Shown: positions 1 to 10,004 of the stretch, one piece after another | Layout: each line of letters opens with the position of its first letter | Numbering within the stretch: the first letter of the stretch is position 1 | Source of the DNA: Gamarada debralockiae | Taxonomy: Eukaryota > Ascomycota > Leotiomycetes > Helotiales > Hyphodiscaceae | Length of the DNA: 61,074 nucleotides | NCBI GenBank assembly: GCA_002803225.1 | Contig: NXFV01001129.1 | Span: forward strand, 1 to 61,074 | Direction: 5' to 3' | Notes under the pieces: model-generated | The model's database searches: none | What the model was told of the DNA's origin: nothing | The model's input: only the letters and a program-made list of their open reading frames with translations | Position numbers and translations under genes: made by a program

Positions 1-2304
1 TTGATGCTTGCTAGGCCATGGACTGTCTCTAACGTGTCGGGGTGCTTCGGTCCCAGCTTCTCCTCATACCATCCCAGGGCCCGTCCGTACAGCTGCTTGG
101 CCTCCTCGTACAGGCCTTGGCTCTTATAAAGGCTCGCAAAGAGTCCAATTGCTTTATTGTGCATAGTAAGTATAGATTTATAAGAATCCTGGAGGATATT
201 CTCATTCGCTTCGACCCATATATTAACATGACGGGTTGTCTCCTGATTCAATTCTAGTGGAAGATAATTGATATTGCGGGTCGCAAGAAACGTAGCTAGT
301 ATAGTTGTTAATTCTATAACTGTTGATGTTGCCTCTGTAGCCTTTCGGAGCCTCATCCAATCGCAAATCACTGGGTGGATAGAGAATGAGTGTTCACTCT
401 GGCGACGCTCAAATGATTGTATAAGCGATAGGCGTAGGAACTCTGCAAGTAAGTCCCCTAGTTTATCAGAGTCCCATTTATCGCTAGTCCTTAGAAGTTC
501 CATCCAATTGGCATTACTAACAGCACCGTATGATCGAAAATAGACCTCCGAAATTTGATATGGGTCTAGAAATGAAGCCAAAGTAAGAAAATGGACTTTC
601 TGTTCCTTCTCCTTTTCGCTGATTCCGCTGATTAAATCAAGAGACATTTCCCAGGTGGTGAAAGCACTCAGATATTGCATGCCATCTGAGTCCTGGAAAT
701 TTCGATACTCCCATTCATCTGGTGTCTCTTTGAGGACTATCTGTTTCCGCTTCTTATAATGTGAAACAAGCTGACTTAGAGGGAGCTTATGAGCGCGAAT
801 GTAAGCTCCAGCCTGATCAAGGGCCAAAGCCAAGTAACCGAGTAGAGCAACTACCTTAGCTACTTCAGAATTCTCGGACGTAGAGGCAGCCTGCAATAGC
901 AGCTTAACACTTTCATCTTCGGTCATCTTAGAGAGATCAACACAATGGCCTAAGCGAGATGAGTCTTTGTGTCGACTGGTGAAAATAATATGTCCACCTT
1001 GGCTGGGAATATAATCTCTAATCGTTTGGCTTGTAAAGGCCCTCGGGTTGTTATAGTTGTCGAAAACAAACAGCCATCTGCCAGTCCACTTTCTTATTTG
1101 ATTCTGAACGAGAAGAATTACTTCGCTGTCGTCATTTCCTGTTTCGTTACCGGGAGAGATAATGCTTAAAACAGCTCGATAGCTCTGCACCACGGTGAAC
1201 GGTGACGAAGCATTTATCCAAAACGTGGCTAAGAAGCTAGATTCTTGAGCCATTTGGCAGTACCGAAGTGCTAGCTGTGTCTTGCCTGAACCGCCCATAC
1301 CTTGCAAGACAAACATCTGCGATGGCGAATTGTTCCGGAGCCAATCTTCAAGCTCCTTTTGCGCCTCCACACGTGCAACGAAGTGGGTGACTGCTCGTCG
1401 AGGAACATTGTTAAAGAGTGAACGAGTTAATGGCTGAGGGAGGCCATCTATGTCGAATTAGATATAGCATTCTATTAACTTAGCAAGAGCAATTACAGAG
1501 CTTACCATTCGTTATTCCGTCCCGTGCAGAGATTACAGATAGAAGCGACTTTGAACAATCGATACTTAGACACTTGTCGATCTCCTCTCGAAGTCGGCGG
1601 AACGCGTTCTCCATCCCCTCGCCATAGATGAGCGGCATATGTATATCGAAAATACCCATCAGAGAGTAAGCCTTGTCCTCTTCATGTTTAGTTTCACGCT
1701 TTTCTGCCCATGACATTCGCTCAGCGACGCTGAATTCAAACAGAGCACTCCCTTGAAGAGCCCAAAAGGGCAGTCCCGTTACCTCGTGAATTTGTTGCTC
1801 CAACGACTTCTTGTCACCGAGTCGTTTGCCCTCTAGGGAGAAGAATTCAACTATTGGTGGAGCAATAAGCTCTTGTATTGTCTAGCCCCGGGTGAACAAT
1901 CTACTTTTCTGAAAAGCCGCTTCCCACGACTGGCAGGACAGGTTGTTTTGATTGTGGTCATTTGTCGAAACATCTGACAGATATACGTAGCATTTAGCCG
2001 CATTCCTATACCAGCGAAACATGGAGTTAATAGCCTCTGAAAGCTCGGTGTTGTTCGATTTATCAATACAACAAGTGTCTATCCAGAAATGTTGTAGGCC
2101 GTCGCGAGTGGCTTGCTCTGCGCAGAACTGGATCTTTTGATATCCATCCTTAGTATACCCAGAATCTTCTGCCAAGTCTCTTAAAGTGACCTCTTGATCG
2201 TCGTCTCCCCAAGTATGCGAAAGTATCGCATAAGGGGGAATATTATTGATGAGATCCTTAGTCAGGCTGAATTCGCCATTAGTTTAGAGTTGCAAAAGAC
2301 GCAT
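1..2304 (-). pseudogene. HET-NB-ARC-TPR NLR-like receptor, two in-frame stops, cut by window edge
   Basis: Fungal NLR of the heterokaryon-incompatibility/innate-immunity type. Exon 1 (2304-1506) encodes a HET domain: it starts MRLLQL, has AILSHTWGDDD, then FWIDTCCIDKSN and EDKAYSLMGIF. A 58-bp intron (1505-1448, phase 1) leads to DGLPQPLTRSLFNNVPRRAV and an NB-ARC domain with P-loop GMGGSGKT (1301-1281), kinase-2-like WLFVFDNYNN, IIFTSRHKDS and LALALDQAGAYIR. Tetratricopeptide repeats of the kinesin-light-chain type (YEEAKQLYGRALGWYEEKLG) follow and run off the window at base 1. Codon 7 is TAA (2286-2284) and codon 141 is TAG (1884-1882); the latter replaces the Trp of the conserved RGWTLQEL motif. 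Everything else is open, including the whole of exon 2. Seen: both stops and the domain order. Inferred: loss of full-length function, since neither stop sits in a plausible intron. A sequencing error or a separately expressed NB-ARC-TPR product cannot be excluded. Confidence 0.85.
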
Positions 2305-2839
2305 TGCTCAGCGCGGATAATGGGAGGCCCGTACATTGAATTCCAAACGGCGAGTGTCTCAGGCGATCCTGTCTAGATTAAGATCAATATGACTTAGCAA
2401 GAAGGTTGATATGGCGAAGATGAATTTGAATGTGACATTGCCCGAAGCACAGCCGAAGGAGACTCTACGCCCGACGTAGTGGTCAGGTTCACTTATACGA
2501 CGATGTTGGATACTCCTCAATGATCCCCATTATTCTAACTACAGAGATTCACTGATATAGGCATTTGTGGCTCCTTTGCTTCTCACTTGAGCATCGCCTG
2601 TAAGTGTTCACCTTCACCAACTCGTGAACAGCATCTCACATCGACAATAGTCCGACCTGTATTCACTACATTCGCTTCGAGCAGAACAATATGCAGCAAA
2701 GAACCTTCTACAATAAATTTGAACCGACGAAGATTTCTTTTGCCTCACCAACCTTCTCGACCATTCCGCAACAACAACCACCACGTCGCAACGATTCTCA
2801 ACGACTCTCAACCACCTTCCATCCAACAATAATCGCAAC
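2305..2839. other. intergenic, leader of the gene at 2840
   Basis: No supported gene. The last 220 bases are rich in CA, CT and CAA, as expected of a fungal 5' leader before the ATG at 2840. The short open frames here on both strands have no recognisable content. Confidence 0.5.
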
Positions 2840-3735
2840 ATGGCTTCGCAAACCTACTACACTGTGGTCCATAGAGCCTATTCCTCTGACACCGAAAGTG
2901 AAGAGTACTCCGAGACCAACTTCCTCAAGAGCATGCCCGACGAGAATGCGACTGTCCACCAAGTCTCCGTCTGGATGGGAAGCGGCGACAACTCCAAATA
3001 CGCTGCTTCTAACCCATCCTGGTTGAACTACGCCAACTTCGACGGCTACTCTATCAACAAGCTGTCTCTGAATGAGCTGCTTGACCATCTGGTTCGCTGG
3101 GGTCTGGAAATTGATGCTGCTGAGTGGTTGGTTGAGCGCATCGTCTTTGCCAGAGGCGCAAGTCACCCCTACCTTTCCGAAAGAGCAAATTGCTAACATG
3201 ATGGTGTCAGTTGAGAGCAGGCGTCAAGGAATATCTCACTCACGAACTCTGCCACGAGATCCTTCCCGAATTCGTTGCCGATATACGCACCGAAATCCAA
3301 AATGAGATGAAGGACGAGATCCGCGAGGAGTTCGACGAGAAAGCCGTAGAAGCAATGAAGGCTGAGATCAAACAGGAGATGCGTGAGGAACTCAAGGAGG
3401 AGATGAAGGATGAGATCCGGGAGGAACTCGATGACGAAGACATTACGAACACACTCAAGGCGGATATCATCGAGGAGCTCCGAGATCAGATTCGGGAGGA
3501 GTTCGACGATGATGTTATGGAGGAGATAAAGCAGGAGGTAGAGGACCAGGTTAAGATAGAGGTTCGACATGTGCTCGAGATGAAGTTCCGAGGCTCGATT
3601 ATGACCGGCATGAAATATGAGATCATGGAGGATATGAAAAATTGTGTCTCGTATACCATGAGCGAGGAGCCCAAGGAAGAGGAAAATATTAAGCCAGCTA
3701 ACGCCGGTCGGGAGCGCAAGCGTAGAAAGTGGTGA
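2840..3735 (+). CDS. hypothetical protein with charged helical repeats
   Basis: I do not recognise the family. The first exon encodes about 100 residues (MASQTYYTVVHRAYSSDTES, later SINKLSLNELLDHLVRWGLE). The second, from about 3211, starts LRAGVKEYLTHELCHEILPE and is dominated by Glu/Lys/Asp/Met helical sequence in which MKDEIREEFDE, MKDEIREELDD and RDQIREEFDDD recur roughly every 30-40 residues. It ends in a basic patch (RERKRRKW). One intron is needed: a CTAAC-like branch (3192-3197) and a TCAG acceptor at 3207-3210 are clear, but the donor is not (candidates at 3131, 3143 and 3162), so exon 1's end is uncertain. The composition suggests a coiled coil or long single helix. The long antisense frame over exon 2 is a mirror of the biased codons. 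It lies between two decayed accessory genes. Confidence 0.6.
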
Positions 3736-4423
3736 GTACCCAGAGAGTCCCAATGTTTGCCCTACACCTGCTAACAATTCTGGCTAGCTGAACATGACTT
3801 GGCAAGGAGAGCAGAAGGATATCAATCGTTGATTGCAGTGTGCAGGGGCTTCATTCTCCCAGACATGGCATTATGCCTAGTGTATCTACCTCACGGTAGT
3901 ATATCCATGAATAGAATGCCGCTGATTGTTCCCTTGAACCTTCTTTGAGCTCTTATGGATTCGTGGAGTGCTCGTTGTCAGTCCTTTCGTCCTCCCAGGT
4001 CACACTGTGCGTTGACATGTGAGGACTTGCGCTGAAAAAGATGCCTACAACAAGGCTAAACCGTTCCAATGACAGCAGCGCTCCCCTCTGGGCAGGTAAC
4101 TTTCACTGTGGCCTACGGTTCAGCCACTGCGTCCAGTCATCGAGAAGTTCCATTGAACACGGCCGCAGAGTAACATGGACTGTATCCATCTATCCCAGCC
4201 ACATATCAGCACCACTCTGTAAGCCGCTAAGAGTCAAGCTCCGGGTAAATCCTTTGGTATTGAACACCATCGAAATCCATGACAGCTTCAAGGTGATCTG
4301 GAATATTGAGTATATAGCGAAACTCTCGTACCAATAGGCCACAAAGGGTTGAACACGACGGCTGTAAAACCAAAGGCTCCTCGTCGCCAAATTGCATGTC
4401 GATTTTGGTTTGGTTGCGAGCCT
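3736..4423. other. intergenic
   Basis: Downstream flank of the coiled-coil-like gene and of the 2EXR pseudogene, which converge here. The 98-codon plus-strand frame at 4041-4337 has no recognisable motif. I see no RNA gene or repeat. Confidence 0.4.
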
Positions 4424-5412
4424 CTACGTGTTTCGCCGCCAGAACTCATCTAGCTGTATCTCCGGTCCCGCCTTCCTTCCAGTCGTCATGATTTTGCGGT
4501 TGATGCACGGCAAGCGGTCAGGCCTACTGTACCCCCTGGTAAGCTGATTCCAATAAAGTTTGAGGGTATCCTCATGCACGCAGCCCGAGAAAGTGTGGTA
4601 GCCCTTGGAAAGGGCCTGTGTAGAGAGAAATAAGGTCTCACAATCTTGACAGCGATTATAGAACTCCTGAGCTTCTTCGATATTGAGGTCCATGAAGCCA
4701 GATCGTCGTCATTTGGGCCATGCCGTTTGACGACTATAGTAAGCCTCTGGAGTTTAGGAAACTTTCCCAACGCCCAATCAAGCCAAAATGGCTCTTTCCT
4801 GCGATTATGCCACATCGAAAAGCTATGGCTATAGGTTGGTCCTCCGAAATCGTAGCTCGGCGGTCCAAAAAAGGCCAGCTTCTGAACCCTTTTAAAATCT
4901 TCGCCGAGGTCACCAAGTGAAAACCCTAGTTTTAGCTCATACTAGAAGCCGTCCTGATAGCTCCAATTCAGATATAGTGTATCATCCTTGAAGTGGAACC
5001 AAGTTTGCGAGAAAGTACTCAGCGTGCCAAATGCTCGCGAATAAAACGACGATACCACGTCGAACGACTCCCGGCATACAAACAATAACGGTATGGACGA
5101 AGAAGAGTTGAAACCAATGATATCGGGTTCTATCCATCTCTCGGAGTAGTTTCCAGAATAATCCCACCGGAAAAATTCCGTAGTGTGGGAGTTCACATCT
5201 TGGTCAGACCAGGCTCTATAGCATTTGGATACCTCCAAGCGCCGAGGCTTTAGATGAACGATTCGCGGTCCTGGCAAAGCCTCTTTCCATAACTTGAGAC
5301 GGAGCTCAACCGGTAGTTCGGGGAATTGCGGAAATATGAAGGGTGCAGTTGACAGAAATGTATTGGTCCGTCTTTGTGAGATGTTGGTAGGGGCAAGTGC
5401 TACACTCAGCAT
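4424..5412 (-). pseudogene. decayed 2EXR-domain gene
   Basis: The first 156 codons (5412-4942) carry a 2EXR-type N-terminus (FPQFPELPVELRLKLWKEAL, GPRIVHLK) and a VCRESFDVVSSFYSRAF segment, ending DTLYLNWSYQDGF at a TAG (4944-4942). The same frame then continues open with YELKLGFSLGDLGEDFKRVQ and KFPKLQRLTIVVKRHGPNDD, as these proteins do. Near 4694-4710 the protein-like frame shifts by one base to MDLNIEEAQEFYNRCQDCET and ends at 4424 (DEFWRRNT). One nonsense codon plus one frameshift make this a pseudogene. 2EXR proteins are abundant, often lineage-specific fungal proteins of unknown role. An intact relative lies at 44000-44917. No intron explains either lesion. Confidence 0.75.
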
Positions 5413-7114
5413 CGCAGCATCTTCATCCAGAGCGTCCTCTTGGGAGTATCACTTACCCAAGCGCCATTGATTCGAAATCATGGTTTCTTCGTCGCATTTA
5501 GCACATTAAAGCGCGTCCACTGTTGAAGCCTCGGAGTTGGGACTGATGCAATTGGTGCTAGGGTAGGGATAGCACAAGGCCCCGGGACAGAAGTTCTGGC
5601 ATCTATTGATGTGACATCGCGGAGTACACTGAGTAGTGACCCCGTACTGGTGTCTTGAAAAGAGCCTGGCGGGAACCAGGAGGATCGCAGACACTCTACC
5701 CGCTCGAAGCAGAGGTAGATTTCAGTGTGAGGCTTGGGTTCCGTCTTGATATCTTAAAATGAGCTTGGCGGGAACCTCGAAGACCTCTTTCCCGGTACGT
5801 ATCGCATGAATTTTGTGAAACTTGATCGGTGTTGGTCTTGGGTGGTTTGTACCCGGAGAGCGGTTGTCTCGAGGACATAAGGTCGGCGTTTCGTTAGGGA
5901 CTTCATTAGAATCACGTGATAAATGCGAAACACGTACTGTACCGACATGGCCCCTATCTTGAATGCGTGAAATCTCATCTGCCCCTTTCTGCTGCATCTA
6001 TCTAAAGTTTCAGCTGAACTCTGAAGGATTGGACAGTTTTGATTTGGCCTTCTAAACACGTGCTTCTCCTTTCAAGGGTCCCCGTCCGTTCTGATAATCT
6101 GATACGCCACCCTTGTTATCGTCATCCGCGTCCAATCTCGTATCCAATCTTAATCGATCTCAGGGGCAAAAGCTAAAGCCACACTTTTGGCGCGACGTGG
6201 CTTCATATTTTGCGTGACCTTGCGAACCTGGTCAGCCCTGCCTCTTCGCACTGGTCAACTTTTGTTTATCATGATCGAAGCCACGGGTGCCGAGAGATCC
6301 ACTCGGCCCAGCGGTTTTTAATCCTTGCGGATCATCTTCCCGTCTCCGTTATCGAGCAAAAAAAAAAAGAGGGACAAGATCGAGCTTCGAGTTATGAAGA
6401 TGCATGCATAGACCTTCTTTCTATCACAGCTTATTGTGTTTATGAACAAGATTTATGTACTAGGTATGACCTTCCTTCTTTGGCGCTCTTTTTCCCCGAA
6501 CCGGGAGTAGATCCATCTCAATCTTTGAGAAACGGTTGTGCAGATGAAAGGAGAATCAAAACATTCAACAACAGAACAAGTCCCGAACATTTGACTGTTG
6601 GTTTTATTGGGTTCATCTCACTAGCATTCTTGACTCGTGATAAGTGATACTGAGGCTTCATTCCAACTGCGTGAATTGAGATAATTGTGCAATTCTTACC
6701 TTGCATCGCGCTTTTTATAGATCTGCAATCGTATATTAGCGCGCTGGGATAAGAAAGGGGGCCAGGGAAAATGGTGCCTCAATTCGCTCTGAGCTTCCCC
6801 GTCTTCTTCTCCCTCTTCATACTAACTAACTATTACAATCATTGTATCAACACCTTCTAGTTCTTCTTGTATACCAGAACAATCCTTGAGATATCTGTCT
6901 CTAGTCACTCGTTTGAGCGCCTTCGAAATTTGGCATTTTGCTTCTTTTGCAGATTCCACACCCACCATACGAAATCATAATAAGAACGATTCCTTTTCTC
7001 GCGACATAGCCTCGAAATATATAATACGATAGACATTTCAAGGTCTAATACCCCTCGCGTTTTTCTCGAACGCGCCAACAATACCCCCTTTCAACCGCAA
7101 TCACGGCTTCCACA
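5413..7114. other. long intergenic region upstream of areB
   Basis: No supported gene. It contains a pair of similar stretches about 110 bp apart (around 5655 and 5755, sharing GAGCYTGGCGGGAACC), an A run of 11-12 at 6358-6370, and CT-rich sequence from 6780 to 7114 typical of a long leader. The 145-codon plus-strand frame at 6210-6647 has no recognisable domain. Confidence 0.4.
6640..6753 (+). promoter_or_regulatory. GATA sites upstream of areB
   Basis: GATAAG occurs at 6640-6645 with another GATA at 6647-6650, and again at 6748-6753, a few hundred bases before the areB coding frame. Fungal nitrogen GATA factors bind HGATAR and commonly cross-regulate each other, so auto- or cross-regulation is plausible. 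The motif is short and expected by chance, so this is only a candidate. Confidence 0.3.
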
Positions 7115-8942
7115 GTGGCTCCCATCTATAGGGCTTCGCCCATAATCGATCCCCTTCGTCCCTCCTCAAGAGAGCAGGTCCGCGACCTGCCATCATTCAA
7201 AACGGACCATTCAGTACACGATGGAAGGCAGTCACTGCCAACCTTAGACCCGATCTCGAGGCCTTCCTCCACTTCGACGCAGAATTCCACACTTCACCAC
7301 AGCGTTTCGTTACCACAACTTCCTGGCCTTGCCACTTTGGCGTCAATTGCTTCGTCGTCTTCGGGCTCTCCACAACTAAGGTACGTTTGGAATATGGGAA
7401 ACACCGGGGATTGGCATAAGGAGTTGGGCAGGCTGTTGGCAGAGTTCTCGTCCTGGGATTTGGATTCTGAATTGTCAGGGGTGAAATGGCCATTGGAAAT
7501 TGTTCTTGGGCATTAGCTTAAGGATAACATTCCAATAGTTTAAACGGCCTGAGCGATTGGAATCTGCAAGATCTGGAATTGATGTTACTTGGTGCTGGTG
7601 GTAGGAGCTTCATGCAGAAAGCTAACTCATACACCGTTACAGAGCTTTCAATATGGCACCGAGCGTTAGTATGGGATTTTCGACAAACTCTCCATCTGCT
7701 ACATCTGGAGGAGGACAGAGCAATTCACCAGTAAGCCTTCCATTGTTATTTGCCTAGTTCCCTGTTTTCACCAGACTTCTGGCCTTTCAAACATTCAACG
7801 GGTTTGAACCCCCCATGTTTCCCCTTGTTTCTCCTTGTCCACATTAGATATCTACGGTGACCCCGAACCACTTGGTCCCTTCCCGCAACCGTACTTCCCC
7901 AATCAAACCCCAAATCGGTAAACTTATCAGCACAGCACATTCAAATTTTCCCTTTCTCCTTATCGTCGCTATCAACGAAAAGAACACTACAATCAGCGAC
8001 GATGGCGACGATGGGCAACAACGCTGATCGTGAAACTTCGCAGCCAACTTGCCAAAATTGTACGACCTCGACGACCCCTCTCTGGCGCAGAGACGAAATC
8101 GGATCAGTACTCTGCAATGCCTGTGGCTTGTTCCTCAAGTTGCATGGAAGACCTCGGCCGATAAGCCTGAAGACAGATGTTATCAAGAGTCGCAATCGCG
8201 TGAAGAGTTCGGGTTCAGCGCAAGGCCAAAAGAAGAAGGTGTGTAATTATTTACGAAAGTTCACCTTTGAACGAAGGGGGCCGCTAACGCGTCGTCGCAG
8301 AGTCTCTTCGATTCCAATGGCCTCGACCAGACACGATCGCAAGCTGGCACACCACCACCCGGATCTCTCGGTCATCGACGCACCTCACAAAAGTCTGCAA
8401 ACGGTCATTCAGACGGGTCAAACTCTCCTATCTCTCGAACTGCGACTCCTTCAATGTACGGTTCCCATCTCCCGCCCTTCAACGGTCATCCCCTCGAAGA
8501 TCACTACAATCACCACTCTCCGTCTCTACCCCCCATGCATCTTCGGCAACCATCCCCCGGTCGCTCGACCTCACCTTTGAATGGAGCGCACGGTTTGGAG
8601 GTACCTCAAACCTATGAGCAGCTTATCGCGCAAAACTCCTCCCTCAAGACCCGCGTCAGCGAACTCGAAGTCATCAATGAGCTCTTCCGAGGCCGCGTTA
8701 CACAACTGGAACAAGATGAGAGCAATGCACGCAGAGGCGAAGAGATGCGTCGAGAGTCAGAACACACTCTGAATCTCCGCCTCGAGGAGTCACAACGTCG
8801 GGAGAACCAGCTCAAGCGCCGCCTCGATGACGTTGAGCGCGAGTTGAGCGAGTTGAAGGAGGGAGCACCTCGTGCCAAGAAGATGCGTGTCGCGGACATG
8901 GTTGGAGACAGCGAGGCCTCAACACCGCAGTCCGTCTCATAG
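7115..8942 (+). CDS. areB: GATA zinc-finger transcription factor with C-terminal coiled coil (AreB/ASD-4 type)
   Basis: Nitrogen-metabolism and development regulator of the AreB/NreB/ASD-4 family. Exons by phase: 7115-7380, 7643-7730, 7936-8238 and 8301-8942 (donors GTACGT, GTAAGC and GTGTGT; GCTAAC branches at 7621 and 8283). The finger is CQNCTTSTTPLWRRD followed by VLCNACGLFLKLHGRPRP. The C-terminus has the diagnostic HGLEVPQTYEQLIAQNSSLK, then RVSELEVINELFRGRVTQLE, and a long heptad-like coil to RELSELKEG. The first exon reads SLPQLPGLATLASIA and looks coding, yet its frame (open from 7049) has no ATG. Initiation could be at an ATG in exon 2 (about 7654) or exon 3 (8002), at a non-AUG codon, or through an upstream exon: AG|TGGCTCCC at 7114-7116 would complete a split ATG. 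Complex start use is reported for A. nidulans areB. Identity is firm; the 5' end is not. Confidence 0.88.
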
Positions 8943-10004
8943 GGTGTCTTATTTTGCCAGGCGAACGTGGGATCTTACCTAGGCGGGGTTATCTCTTTTT
9001 GCTTCTCTGTCGATGATACCAAAATAACGATATTTCCTTCACCACCCGCACAGCTTGTCGAGTCATCTCTCACCAACCTGTTGCACCCTCACGTCGAGAT
9101 CTCTACACCACCCTCTCGACGCATGTACCACCATTACAACCTCTTGCATTCTCGTTTCTCAACAAAAAATAGGCGCTCATAGCGAAGGGACGCCTTTCTA
9201 ATGTCACTCTAATATACACAAAATACCTGTCACATGTTCTTGACCTCTCCTTTTCCTTTACGACCGGTCTCTGGGAATCTCTCGGATATAAGATGCAGAG
9301 ATGACTTTCTGGCGTCTACTATGGTCCTCGCATGGCGGCTGGCTTCTTTCTAGCTGGATGGTCAATGGAATGGATGGAGCGTGGAGTAGATATGGATGGG
9401 ATGGAATGGGCTTGCTTTTTACCGCTGTGTTGCTACTTGCATGCGTGCATGAGCTGCGCTGGTATTTGCGTAGTTACACAAAAATAAAAGTTCATGATGT
9501 CAACGACCTAATGCTTCTCCTGCGCTCAGTCTCTTCCAACATCCCGACTGTCAAGGAGCGCAAAAAGGAGTTCACCACGTGATTAAAGAAAATCCTTATC
9601 TTTCTGGGGAGGGAGTCCACCATGCTCCACTCAATCCCCACTCTCGACTCTGCAGCTCTCATCTGGAGACTCCCCTTTTCCTATCCTTATCTTCAAACCT
9701 TCTTTAATTTCCGGCGAAGCATTGGGGTACCGCAGGTCACGATATGAAAACACCTTGCTGCATCATCACCTTGCATATCGGTTTGTGTTGAGTGCGTTCT
9801 GTATTCTGCTGTCCCTAGCTCATGCCGCGTAAATCATCGGGGTATATTCAGTAATACAATCCAAAATCATGCTTGCTCTCAATCCCGTAGCCAATCCATA
9901 CTCCCATTCCAAATGCTCCCCCATATCCTAAACTCCATGTCCAAGCCCCGTATCCATAAAATACACAAACCGCCTAACTAGCCTCCTTCCACATGCTTTA
10001 AATC
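8943..10004. other. intergenic between areB and the TOK1-like gene
   Basis: The two genes converge here, so the region holds both 3' ends. GGATGG-rich sequence occurs at 9350-9410. The 93-codon frame at 9301-9582 has no recognisable domain and I do not call it. Confidence 0.4.

Noticed and set aside
3193..3777. 194-codon minus-strand frame opposite the coiled-coil-like gene
   Set aside because: It mirrors the biased GAG/AAG codons of the sense exon and gives an unnatural Leu-rich translation.
6210..6647. 145-codon plus frame upstream of areB
   Set aside because: No domain, it includes an A-run, and it lies in the probable promoter/leader of areB.
7930..8001. acceptor CAATCAG at 7996 for the areB GATA exon
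   Set aside because: Wrong phase with the preceding donor at 7731; the CACAG at 7935 keeps the frame.
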